Origin: an uncultured Oscillospiraceae bacterium
Lineage (GTDB): Bacteria; Bacillota_A; Clostridia; Oscillospirales; Oscillospiraceae
Assembly (NCBI GenBank): GCA_900770015.1
Contig: CAAGIU010000287.1
Location: 1-7,540, forward strand
DNA: 7,540 bases
Reading direction: 5' to 3'
Below the pieces are notes generated by a model. It saw only the letters and a list, made by a program, of their open reading frames with translations. It was not told the origin of the DNA and searched no databases. Both the position numbers and the translations under genes were made by a program. Each line of letters begins with the position of its first letter. Positions within the stretch are counted from its first letter, which is position 1. This document shows positions 1-5,755 of the stretch, piece by piece.

Positions 1-19
1 CACGACGCTCTTCCGATCT
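1..19 (+). other. Illumina adapter remnant (not genomic)
   Basis: The first 19 bases, CACGACGCTCTTCCGATCT, are identical to the 3' end of the Illumina TruSeq read-1 adapter. Genomic sequence begins at about base 20. The adapter happens to stay open in the Nudix reading frame, so automatic translation would add false residues. This marks the left edge as an assembled contig end with untrimmed adapter. Confidence 0.95.
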
Positions 20-20
20 C

Positions 21-407
21 ATCACCTGTCACGGGAAGCTGCTGCTGGAGAAGCGCCGGGACTCGGATATCTGGGGCCTTGTGGGAGGCGGTGTGAAAAA
101 AACGGAAAGCACCCTTCAGGGAATGATCCGGGAAATCTATGAGGAACTTGGTGTCCGGGTACAACCAGAACAGCTAATAAAGCTAGATGTTTACGGAGAA
201 CCCGGCCGTGTCGCTGCCTTTCGGGACGGAAGCATCTGGCGGATGGTCATCGTTGTATATGCCTTGAATTGGGAACGGGAACCGAAGCTTCGCGTCAGTT
301 CGGAATCCAAAGAACTGCGCTTCTTCAGCAAAGAGGAACTGAAATCGATCCAGATTGCCGTCACACATGAGGATATCATTCAGGATTGGTTTTTGAACAA
401 ACCATGA
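21..407 (+). CDS. Nudix (MutT-like) hydrolase, 5'-truncated by contig end
   Basis: Nudix enzymes hydrolyse nucleoside diphosphates linked to another moiety, such as NTPs, ADP-ribose or nucleotide sugars, in the cytosol using Mg2+ or Mn2+. The visible protein is 128 residues (21-404, stop TGA 405-407) and enters the window in frame with no start. It begins ITCHGKLLLEKRRDSDIWGL, the substrate-side strand that normally precedes the catalytic helix. A complete Nudix box GX5EX7REUXEEXGU follows, encoded at about 84-155: G, then E (TES), RE, EE and LGV all match. A GTG at 81 is in frame but lies inside the fold, so it is not the start. After the box comes a segment (YGEPGRV...FRDGSIWRM) of the kind seen in Nudix proteins acting on small nucleotides. 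The substrate cannot be assigned. Probably 20-40 N-terminal residues are missing. No terminator is evident before the next promoter. Confidence 0.9.
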   Translation: MTCHGKLLLEKRRDSDIWGLVGGGVKKTESTLQGMIREIYEELGVRVQPEQLIKLDVYGEPGRVAAFRDGSIWRMVIVVYALNWEREPKLRVSSESKELRFFSKEELKSIQIAVTHEDIIQDWFLNKP

Positions 408-442
408 AAAAGTGCCTGTTTTGCATGAAAGATGAAAAAATA

Positions 443-477
443 CTTGTATATCCATGAATGTTATGCTAATATACAAG
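443..477. repeat. 9-bp inverted repeat enclosing the promoter (candidate operator)
   Basis: CTTGTATAT (443-451) and ATATACAAG (469-477) are perfect reverse complements separated by 17 nt. The left arm contains the -35 box and the right arm overlaps the -10 box and the bases just after it. A dimeric regulator binding both arms would cover the RNA polymerase site. No regulator gene lies in this window to pair with it. It could be chance, since both arms are AT-rich. Confidence 0.5.
444..472 (+). promoter_or_regulatory. Sigma-A-type promoter for the OLE RNA
   Basis: A -35 element TTGTAT (444-449) and a -10 element TAATAT (467-472) are separated by exactly 17 nt. A TG at 464-465 one base before the -10 gives an extended -10. 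The region is much richer in A and T than its surroundings. Transcription would start near 479-481, giving an RNA of about 615 nt to the U tract at 1090-1096, close to the roughly 600 nt known for OLE RNAs. Start site and strength are inferred. Confidence 0.75.
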
Positions 478-479
478 GT

Positions 480-1096
480 AACGGCGCAGTATTCTAGTCA
501 ATGATGCCATCTTCCAGGAAGGGCCTAAAAATCCTTTGAAGGGCACATCGATGAAGTCCCTGGTGTCTGCTTTTTACGCCCAGTTTAGGGTGGATGCTGG
601 GGGTTAAGGACTTCGGGCGCGTTCCAATGGCATGGAACATACGACCCGGTTTCCGTGGAGACTTGGTATTGTGCGACGACGGAGAGTCCCTCGGTTTGAG
701 GCCCGCTCGCGTACGAACCAGGATAGGAACCTGCAAGGCAGTGCACAGAATCGTGTGCTGCGTGCAGCGTAGCCTGCCTTGAGTGAACATGTGGGGATAG
801 AGGATCATGCAGCTGTCTGTTGCTGGCCAGAACGGACGCTGAAATCGCTTCTGGAAACCATGCTTGCAAAAGAGGCTAAGATTATGGTTGACATTGCAGT
901 GGAAAACACCTAGGCTGTCGTAACTGGGCAGGCGGGGGATTGCGGTACGGACTAAGTGGCAATCGGGTAGTCAGGTTGGCAACGCCTGAACGGATGGATC
1001 AAATGGAAACGGCCTGAACGGCAACGGCAGGTTCCGTCCGGGGAAATCCAACCCGACCTAAGACGTAAGATTTATCCCGCCTGCTGCCGTTTTTTT
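480..1096 (+). ncRNA. ole: OLE RNA (Ornate, Large, Extremophilic RNA)
   Basis: This stretch of about 615 nt carries no convincing protein gene but has its own promoter and a 3' hairpin with a U tract. It sits directly upstream of oapA and dxs-tlyA-nadK-argR-recN, the known genomic home of OLE RNA. Seen self-complementary segments include 553-559 with 608-614 (GAAGTCC/GGACTTC), hairpin 621-626 with 633-638 (GTTCCA/TGGAAC), 734-741 with 774-781 (CAAGGCAG/CTGCCTTG), 827-832 with 849-854 (CCAGAA/TTCTGG) and 928-936 with 1076-1084 (GCAGGCGGG/CCCGCCTGC). Established knowledge: OLE RNA binds the membrane protein OapA and other proteins; in Bacillus halodurans its loss lowers tolerance of cold, short-chain alcohols and high Mg2+. 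The ends are estimates, taken from the promoter at the 5' side and the U tract at the 3' side. The family call rests on synteny, length and structure, without a covariance search. A different large structured RNA is possible but unlikely with oapA adjacent. Confidence 0.88.
1018..1096 (+). terminator. Hairpin with U tract at the OLE 3' end
   Basis: The arm ending at 1090 (CCTGCTGCCGT, 1080-1090) can pair with ACGGCA (1018-1023) plus GCAGG (1027-1031) across a 3-nt bulge. Alternatively CTGCCGT (1084-1090) pairs with ACGGCAG (1024-1030) as seven uninterrupted pairs. Seven T (1090-1096), an A and six more T follow at once. The loop is long, about 50 nt, and can fold inside. This would end the OLE RNA and make oapA expression depend on readthrough. 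Part of the 3' arm has a competing partner at 928-936. Confidence 0.65.
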
Positions 1097-1124
1097 ATTT
1101 TTTGCAAATCAAAGGGGGAGCACC

Positions 1125-1706
1125 GTGGCCAAAGCGGATTCACCTTCTTCCAAAAAGGATAATCATAAAACAGCACGTTGGGTAATCACAATCTTCGTTG
1201 TTACCCTTTTTGTGTCGGGAATCATCAGCCTGCTGTCCGAGGAGATCCTGTCACGCAGCAACATGGTTGTGGCATTTCTGATTCTCTTCGGCATTGTGCT
1301 GATTGGCATTGTATTCGATATTATCGGCGTTGCCGTCACGTCGGCGGATGAAAGACCCTTTCATTCCATGGCGGCAAGAAAGGTGCCCGGAGCCCAGGAG
1401 GCCATCCGGCTTCTTCGCAATGCCGAGCGGGTGGGCTCCATCTGCAACGATGTGGTGGGCGACATCTGCGGCGTTATTTCCGGCTCTGCTTCTGCCGCCA
1501 TCGCGGCCAGAGTGATGGAGCATTTTTCCTTCAGCTGGCCCAATTTGGTGACGCTGGTGCTGTCCGCTCTGGTGGCGGCAAGTACCGTCGGCGGCAAAGC
1601 CATTGGCAAAGCCTACGCCATCAATTCCTGCACCGGGATCGTGCATGGCGTCGGAAGGCTGATTCACGCAAAAAACGTTTTTTTGAGGGCTTTCCGTAAA
1701 TCATAG
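1125..1706 (+). CDS. oapA: OapA, OLE-RNA-associated integral membrane protein
   Basis: OapA is the membrane partner of OLE RNA and carries the RNA to the inner membrane. The product has 193 residues, like known OapA proteins. The GTG start at 1125 is preceded by a strong AAAGGGGGAG site (1111-1120). The N-terminal tail is hydrophilic and lysine-rich (1-17). Hydrophobic segments lie at about 18-38 and 46-72. A polar stretch follows (about 73-105), then two weaker hydrophobic segments at about 112-130 and 138-160, and a basic C-terminus. Asp109 and Asp113 (DVVGD) form a D-x-x-x-D; I recall such a motif as conserved in OapA. Residues about 65-130 (FDIIGVAVTSADERPF...RNAERVGSICNDVVGD) resemble the DUF21/CNNM transmembrane domain of Mg2+-transport proteins; this is an inference by eye. 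It lies 28 nt after the OLE U tract and 21 nt before dxs. No signal peptide is seen. Identification is from position, size and topology. Confidence 0.85.
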   Translation: MAKADSPSSKKDNHKTARWVITIFVVTLFVSGIISLLSEEILSRSNMVVAFLILFGIVLIGIVFDIIGVAVTSADERPFHSMAARKVPGAQEAIRLLRNAERVGSICNDVVGDICGVISGSASAAIAARVMEHFSFSWPNLVTLVLSALVAASTVGGKAIGKAYAINSCTGIVHGVGRLIHAKNVFLRAFRKS

Positions 1707-1727
1707 AAAACAAGGTTGTGTGGACTT

Positions 1728-3608
1728 GTGAAATTATTACCGAATATCAACAGTCACGATGACCTCCTTCGCCTGACAGACGAAGAAAAGATCCGATTGT
1801 GCGGAGAAATCCGGGAATTTCTCGTTGAAAATGTTTCCAAAACCGGAGGACATCTGGCAGGCAACCTGGGTGTTGTGGAGCTGACGGTCGCCCTGGAAAC
1901 CGTTTATGATACGGCAAAGGACCGTCTTGTTTTTGATGTGGGACACCAGTCCTATGTCCACAAGCTGCTCACCGGACGCCGGGAGCAGTTTGGCACGCTG
2001 CGCCAGTTTGGCGGCATTTCCGGCTTTCCCAAGCCTTCGGAAAGCAATACCGATGCCTTTGTGGCAGGTCATGCCTCCAGCTCTGTATCCATCGGACTGG
2101 GTATGGCCCGGGCCAGAACCCTCCTGCGGGAAGACTATCAGGTTGCCGTCCTGATTGGCGACGGCGCCACCACCGGCGGCATGGCCTATGAGGGCATGAA
2201 TGATGCCGCCGAGAGCAAGGAGCCCATGGTCATCATCCTCAACGACAATGAGATGTCCATCGGCAAAAATGTGGGCGGAATGTCCCGGCATCTGTCGAGA
2301 CTCCGTTCCAGCAAGAATTATCTTGGCTTCAAACGCTGGTACCGCCACGCCATGCATAAGATTCCCGGCGGAAGAGGGGTGTATGCCTTTACCAGCCGGA
2401 TCAAAAACAGGATCAAGCGCTTCCTGCTGCCCACCACGGTCTTTGAGAATATGGGGCTGACCTATCTGGGACCGGTGGACGGCCATGACCTTCCCCAGCT
2501 GCTTTCGGTTCTGCGGGTGGCCAAGGACCTGCATGAGCCTGTGCTTGTTCATGTTGTGACCCAGAAGGGAAGAGGCTATCAGCCTGCGGTGGAGGATCCT
2601 GCCAAATTCCATGGCATCGGCAGCTTTGACCCGGAGACCGGGAAAAAGCTGTCAAAGAAGGTGCGTACCTTCTCCGATTCCTTCGGAGATACCCTGGTCT
2701 GCCTGGCGGAGCAGGATGGGCGGATCTGCGCCATTACGGCCGCCATGCCCGGCGGCACAGGCCTGCTTTCCTTCATGAATCGTTTCCCCAACCGTCTGTT
2801 TGATGTGGGCATTGCGGAGGAGCACGCGGTTTCCATGGCGGGCGGACTTGCCAAGCAGGGGATGGTCCCTGTGGTTGCCCTGTATTCCACCTTCCTGCAG
2901 CGCGGCTTCGACCAGATCCTGCAGGATGTTGCCATGCTGCACCTGCATGTGGTATTTGCCATTGACCGTGCCGGACTGGTGGGCGACGACGGCCCCACCC
3001 ATCACGGTGTCTTTGACGTTGGATTTCTGCGCCAGGCTCCCGGTATGCTGGTTCTTGCCCCTGCCAGCCTGCGCGAGCAGCAGGATATGCTCACCTGGGC
3101 ATTGAAGGCATACGACGGACCTGTGGCTGTCCGTTATCCCCGGGGCACGGAGGATGGATATACGGATTCTGCCTGGGATGCGGAAAAGCCGCTTCCCCGG
3201 CAGAAAAAGGTGGTTGTCCACCGCCGGGGCGGTGATGTGACCCTGATTACCTATGGAATCCTGGTAAACTCCGTGATGGAATCTGCCCGGCTGTTGGAGG
3301 AAAAGGGCATTTCTGCCACGGTGATCCGCCTGACCGAGCTGTCGGAGCCGGATGCTGCCGGGGTTCTCGGGGAGATGTCTGCCCGGAAAACAGCGGTGAT
3401 TTTAGAAGAGACGGCTGCCGGTTCCGGCATCAAAGAGGCGCTTGCCTGGAAGCTGCGGGAGGCGGACCCCGAATGCCGTGTCTGCGGACGGGACCTGGGG
3501 GATGACTTCGTGCCCCACGGCTCCCGGAATCAGCTGCTGAAATACTGCGGTTTGGATCCGGAATCCATGGCCCGGTATGTGGAAGAGGTGCTGCAGATTG
3601 AAAAATAA
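1728..3608 (+). CDS. dxs: 1-deoxy-D-xylulose-5-phosphate synthase
   Basis: Dxs condenses pyruvate and glyceraldehyde 3-phosphate to 1-deoxy-D-xylulose 5-phosphate with thiamine diphosphate, the first committed step of the MEP isoprenoid pathway; the product also feeds thiamine and pyridoxal synthesis. The GTG start at 1728 gives 626 residues, a full-length enzyme starting MKLLPNINSHDDL, which fits the family. An in-frame TTG at 1716 would add four residues but sits directly against the AAGG at 1712-1715. Motifs, numbered from the GTG: SKTGGHLAGNLG with the active-site His near 42, DVGHQSY near 70, the diphosphate-binding GDG at 144-146 with LNDNEMSIG after it, the catalytic Glu364 in FDVGIAEEHAVS, and DRAGLVGDDGPTHHG at 413-427. 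A C-terminal transketolase-like domain ends the protein. The end overlaps the next gene by 11 nt. No key residue is missing. Confidence 0.97.
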   Translation: MKLLPNINSHDDLLRLTDEEKIRLCGEIREFLVENVSKTGGHLAGNLGVVELTVALETVYDTAKDRLVFDVGHQSYVHKLLTGRREQFGTLRQFGGISGFPKPSESNTDAFVAGHASSSVSIGLGMARARTLLREDYQVAVLIGDGATTGGMAYEGMNDAAESKEPMVIILNDNEMSIGKNVGGMSRHLSRLRSSKNYLGFKRWYRHAMHKIPGGRGVYAFTSRIKNRIKRFLLPTTVFENMGLTYLGPVDGHDLPQLLSVLRVAKDLHEPVLVHVVTQKGRGYQPAVEDPAKFHGIGSFDPETGKKLSKKVRTFSDSFGDTLVCLAEQDGRICAITAAMPGGTGLLSFMNRFPNRLFDVGIAEEHAVSMAGGLAKQGMVPVVALYSTFLQRGFDQILQDVAMLHLHVVFAIDRAGLVGDDGPTHHGVFDVGFLRQAPGMLVLAPASLREQQDMLTWALKAYDGPVAVRYPRGTEDGYTDSAWDAEKPLPRQKKVVVHRRGGDVTLITYGILVNSVMESARLLEEKGISATVIRLTELSEPDAAGVLGEMSARKTAVILEETAAGSGIKEALAWKLREADPECRVCGRDLGDDFVPHGSRNQLLKYCGLDPESMARYVEEVLQIEK

Positions 3609-4413
3609 GAAAAGACTGGATATGCTCCTGACGGAACAGGGCTATGCCGATACCCGGTCCAAGGCCCAGGCCATCATCATGAGTGGGTTGGTGTATGTGA
3701 ACGGCCAGAAGGCGGATAAGCCCGGCACAGCCTACGAAGATACGGTTTCCATTGAAGTCCGTGGGGCTGTCTGTCCCTATGTCAGCCGCGGCGGCCTCAA
3801 GCTGGAAAAGGCGCTGCGGGATTTCGGCGTCAAGCCCGAGGGCTATGTTTGCAGCGATTCCGGCGCTTCCACCGGCGGCTTCACCGACTGCCTGCTGCAG
3901 CAGGGGGCCAAAAAGGTGTTTGCCATCGACGTGGGCTATGGTCAGCTGGATTGGAAGATCCGCTCGGACCCCCGGGTCGTGGTGATGGAGCGGACCAATA
4001 TCCGCTATGTGACACAGGAGCAGCTGGGGGAGCCGCTGGATCTTTCTGTGGTGGATGTCAGCTTTATATCTTTGAAAATTGTCCTGCCTGCCATCAAAGC
4101 GCTGTTAAAGCCCACAGGGCAGGTGCTTTGCCTGATCAAGCCCCAGTTTGAAGCGGGCAAGGATAAGGTGGGCAAAAAGGGCGTTGTCCGGGATCCCGAA
4201 ACCCATCGGGAGGTACTGGATATGTTTGTGGCCCTGGCCCATGAGCTGGGCTTCCGCATTCTGGGACTCACCTTTTCCCCGGTGAAGGGCCCTGAGGGCA
4301 ATATCGAATTTCTGGGGCATCTTTCCCTGTGCGATGTGCCGGAGGTTTGCCCCGATACGGCACAAATCGTGGCCCAGGCGCATAACACATTGGACAAAGG
4401 GGCAGAGCAATGA
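3598..4413 (+). CDS. tlyA: TlyA-family rRNA 2'-O-methyltransferase (YqxC)
   Basis: TlyA methylates the 2'-OH of rRNA cytidine (C1920 of 23S, and in some bacteria C1409 of 16S) using S-adenosylmethionine. Many databases misname it hemolysin. I place the start at TTG 3598, giving MKNKKRLDMLLTEQG as in relatives. GAGG at 3585-3588 lies 9 nt before it, and the start overlaps the end of dxs by 11 nt. The ATG at 3577 would add seven residues that do not fit the family. The product has 271 residues: an S4 RNA-binding domain (about 4-60), then an FtsJ-type Rossmann methyltransferase. The SAM loop DSGASTGGFTD is at 87-97 and AIDVGYGQL at 109-117. The catalytic tetrad K68, D153, K181, E237 is complete and lies one position from K69/D154/K182/E238 of the Mycobacterium enzyme as I recall it. 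It ends in an ATGA overlap with nadK. Confidence 0.95.
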   Translation: MKNKKRLDMLLTEQGYADTRSKAQAIIMSGLVYVNGQKADKPGTAYEDTVSIEVRGAVCPYVSRGGLKLEKALRDFGVKPEGYVCSDSGASTGGFTDCLLQQGAKKVFAIDVGYGQLDWKIRSDPRVVVMERTNIRYVTQEQLGEPLDLSVVDVSFISLKIVLPAIKALLKPTGQVLCLIKPQFEAGKDKVGKKGVVRDPETHREVLDMFVALAHELGFRILGLTFSPVKGPEGNIEFLGHLSLCDVPEVCPDTAQIVAQAHNTLDKGAEQ

Positions 4414-5273
4414 AACATTTAATTCTTACCCCCAATCCCTATCGGGATAAGAACTACCAGACCCTGCGCAATGCCATGAAGATCCTGAAGGACTGCGGTT
4501 TTCAGGTGAAGGTATGCCTTCCCTTTGAGGTGGACCATTCCTATGAGCTTCCCAGAGATATCCATTTCTCCCGGCTGGACCGGGAGCTGCCCAACGCGGA
4601 TATGGTGATCTGCTTCGGCGGCGACGGAACCATCCTGCATATGGCCAAGGCAGCCACCAGACGGGGCATTCCCATGCTGGGCGTCAACATCGGCACCATG
4701 GGCTTTATGGCGGAGCTGGAGAGCACGGAGCTGGACAGGCTGAAACAGCTGGCCACAGGAAAATACCGGATCGACAAGCGGATGATGCTGGATGTGGTGG
4801 TTCAGCGGGACCGGGATATCATCTTCCACGATATCTGTCTGAACGATGCGGTGATCACCAAGGGGGCGGTTGCCAGGATCGTGCATCTTGCCGTGAAGTG
4901 CGACGGAACCCAGGCCATGGAATGCGGCGGCGACGGCGTTGTGATTGCAACGCCCACAGGCTCCACCGCATACAGCCTGTCCGCGGGCGGCCCCATTGTG
5001 GAGCCGGAGGCGGACAACATCATCATCACACCCATCTGTTCCCACGATGTGGTCAGCAGATGTATTGTGGCTTCCGGGCAGCGCGTCATCACAGTGGGGA
5101 TGACCAGTGCCTCCAGAAGAAATGCCTACCTATCCGCTGACGGCGGAAAAACCATCCGGCTGAACATGGGCGACGAGGTCATCATTCGCAAATCCCATCT
5201 GGCAACCCAACTGGTTCGGCTGAACGATCGCAGTTTTTATGATGTAGTCAATATGAAATTCCGGAAAGTATAA
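4410..5273 (+). CDS. nadK: NAD kinase
   Basis: NadK phosphorylates the 2'-OH of the adenosine ribose of NAD to make NADP in the cytosol, and is normally essential. The ATG at 4410 overlaps the tlyA stop (ATGA), with AAAGGGG at 4396-4402 upstream, so translation is probably coupled. The 287-residue protein is of usual length. It shows the phosphate-binding GGDGT (70-74, in VICFGGDGTILHMAK), GVNIGTMGFM (91-100), LND (144-146), the NAD-kinase signature GDGVVIATPTGSTAYSLSAGG (174-194) and SADGG (242-246) in the C-terminal domain. Nothing is missing. MEP reductases downstream of Dxs consume NADPH, but the link with dxs here is by position only. The stop TAA (5271-5273) overlaps the argR ribosome binding site. 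Confidence 0.97.
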   Translation: MKHLILTPNPYRDKNYQTLRNAMKILKDCGFQVKVCLPFEVDHSYELPRDIHFSRLDRELPNADMVICFGGDGTILHMAKAATRRGIPMLGVNIGTMGFMAELESTELDRLKQLATGKYRIDKRMMLDVVVQRDRDIIFHDICLNDAVITKGAVARIVHLAVKCDGTQAMECGGDGVVIATPTGSTAYSLSAGGPIVEPEADNIIITPICSHDVVSRCIVASGQRVITVGMTSASRRNAYLSADGGKTIRLNMGDEVIIRKSHLATQLVRLNDRSFYDVVNMKFRKV

Positions 5274-5278
5274 GGAGG
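5272..5278 (+). promoter_or_regulatory. Ribosome binding site of argR
   Basis: AAGGAGG overlaps the stop codon of nadK and lies 6 nt before the ATG at 5285. It is the strongest Shine-Dalgarno match in the operon. It fixes the argR start and suggests high or coupled translation of this regulator. Confidence 0.85.
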
Positions 5279-5284
5279 AGATTC

Positions 5285-5737
5285 ATGAAGGCAAAACGCC
5301 AGGCAAAAATTTTGGAAATCATTTCCACCATGAATGTGGAAACCCAGGAGCAGTTGCTTCAGCAGCTGCAGGAAGCCGGTTTTTACAGCACCCAGGCCAC
5401 CATTTCCCGGGATATCAAGGAATTGCGGATCGTGAAGGAGCTGACCAATCTGGGAACCTATCACTATACCGTCGCTTCCCGGGAAGTCTCCAACAGCTTC
5501 ACCAACCGGCTCAATACGATCTTTCGGGAGTGTGTGACCAGCTTTGACTACGCCCAGAATATCATTGTCATCCACACCCTTCCCGGCTTGGCCAATGCGG
5601 CAGCCTCTGCGCTGGATGCCATGAGCAGAAGCGTGGTGCTGGGCACCCTGGCAGGCGATGATACGGTTGTTGCCATTATGCGCGATTCCAATTCCGCCGC
5701 GGCCTTCTGCGGCGAAATCCGGAGTCTGATGAAATAA
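5285..5737 (+). CDS. argR: Arginine repressor ArgR/AhrC
   Basis: ArgR is a hexameric DNA-binding protein that uses L-arginine as corepressor. It represses arginine biosynthesis and in some Firmicutes activates arginine catabolism. The product has 150 residues, the standard length. The N-terminal winged helix-turn-helix (about 1-65) contains the recognition segment STQATISRDIKEL (35-47). After a short linker, the C-terminal oligomerisation and arginine-binding domain carries GTLAGDDTVVAI (120-131) with the ligand-binding pair Asp125-Asp126. The ATG start is fixed by the upstream AAGGAGG. It lies 11 nt after nadK and 18 nt before recN, as in many Firmicutes, with no arginine genes beside it; its targets are therefore elsewhere in the genome. 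I saw no clear ARG box at its own upstream edge. Confidence 0.97.
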   Translation: MKAKRQAKILEIISTMNVETQEQLLQQLQEAGFYSTQATISRDIKELRIVKELTNLGTYHYTVASREVSNSFTNRLNTIFRECVTSFDYAQNIIVIHTLPGLANAAASALDAMSRSVVLGTLAGDDTVVAIMRDSNSAAAFCGEIRSLMK

Positions 5738-5755
5738 CGAAGGGAGGAAAAAGCC

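Noticed and set aside
494..869. Open frames of 62-104 codons on both strands inside the OLE region
   Set aside because: They lack convincing ribosome binding sites, show no recognisable protein pattern, overlap one another on both strands and coincide with the structured RNA.
888..916. Possible internal promoter: TTGACA (888-893), 17 nt, TAGGCT (911-916)
   Set aside because: The -35 is a perfect match but the -10 keeps only the T, A and final T. It lies inside the RNA, where TAGGCT can also pair with GGCCTA at 522-527, and transcripts from it would still meet the terminator before oapA. Too weak to annotate.
985..1021. Direct repeat CCTGAACGG at 985-993 and 1013-1021 as a mobile-element or CRISPR repeat
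   Set aside because: There are only two copies of nine bases, 19 nt apart and inside the structured RNA; internal RNA symmetry or chance explains it better.
1716..1727. TTG at 1716 as the dxs start
   Set aside because: It leaves no space after the AAGG at 1712-1715 and adds four residues (MCGL) absent from typical Dxs N-termini. GTG 1728 fits the family better, though its site is somewhat distant at 12 nt.
1737..2612. Long minus-strand open frame opposite dxs (291 codons), and similar ones opposite nadK, argR and recN
   Set aside because: They are shadows of GC-rich coding sequence, with compositions rich in His, Gly and Arg, no family motifs and no ribosome binding sites, opposite genes that are clearly real.
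3577..3597. ATG at 3577 as the tlyA start
   Set aside because: The added MWKRCCR does not fit the S4-domain N-terminus, and the GAGG at 3585-3588 would lie inside the gene. TTG 3598 is properly spaced from it.
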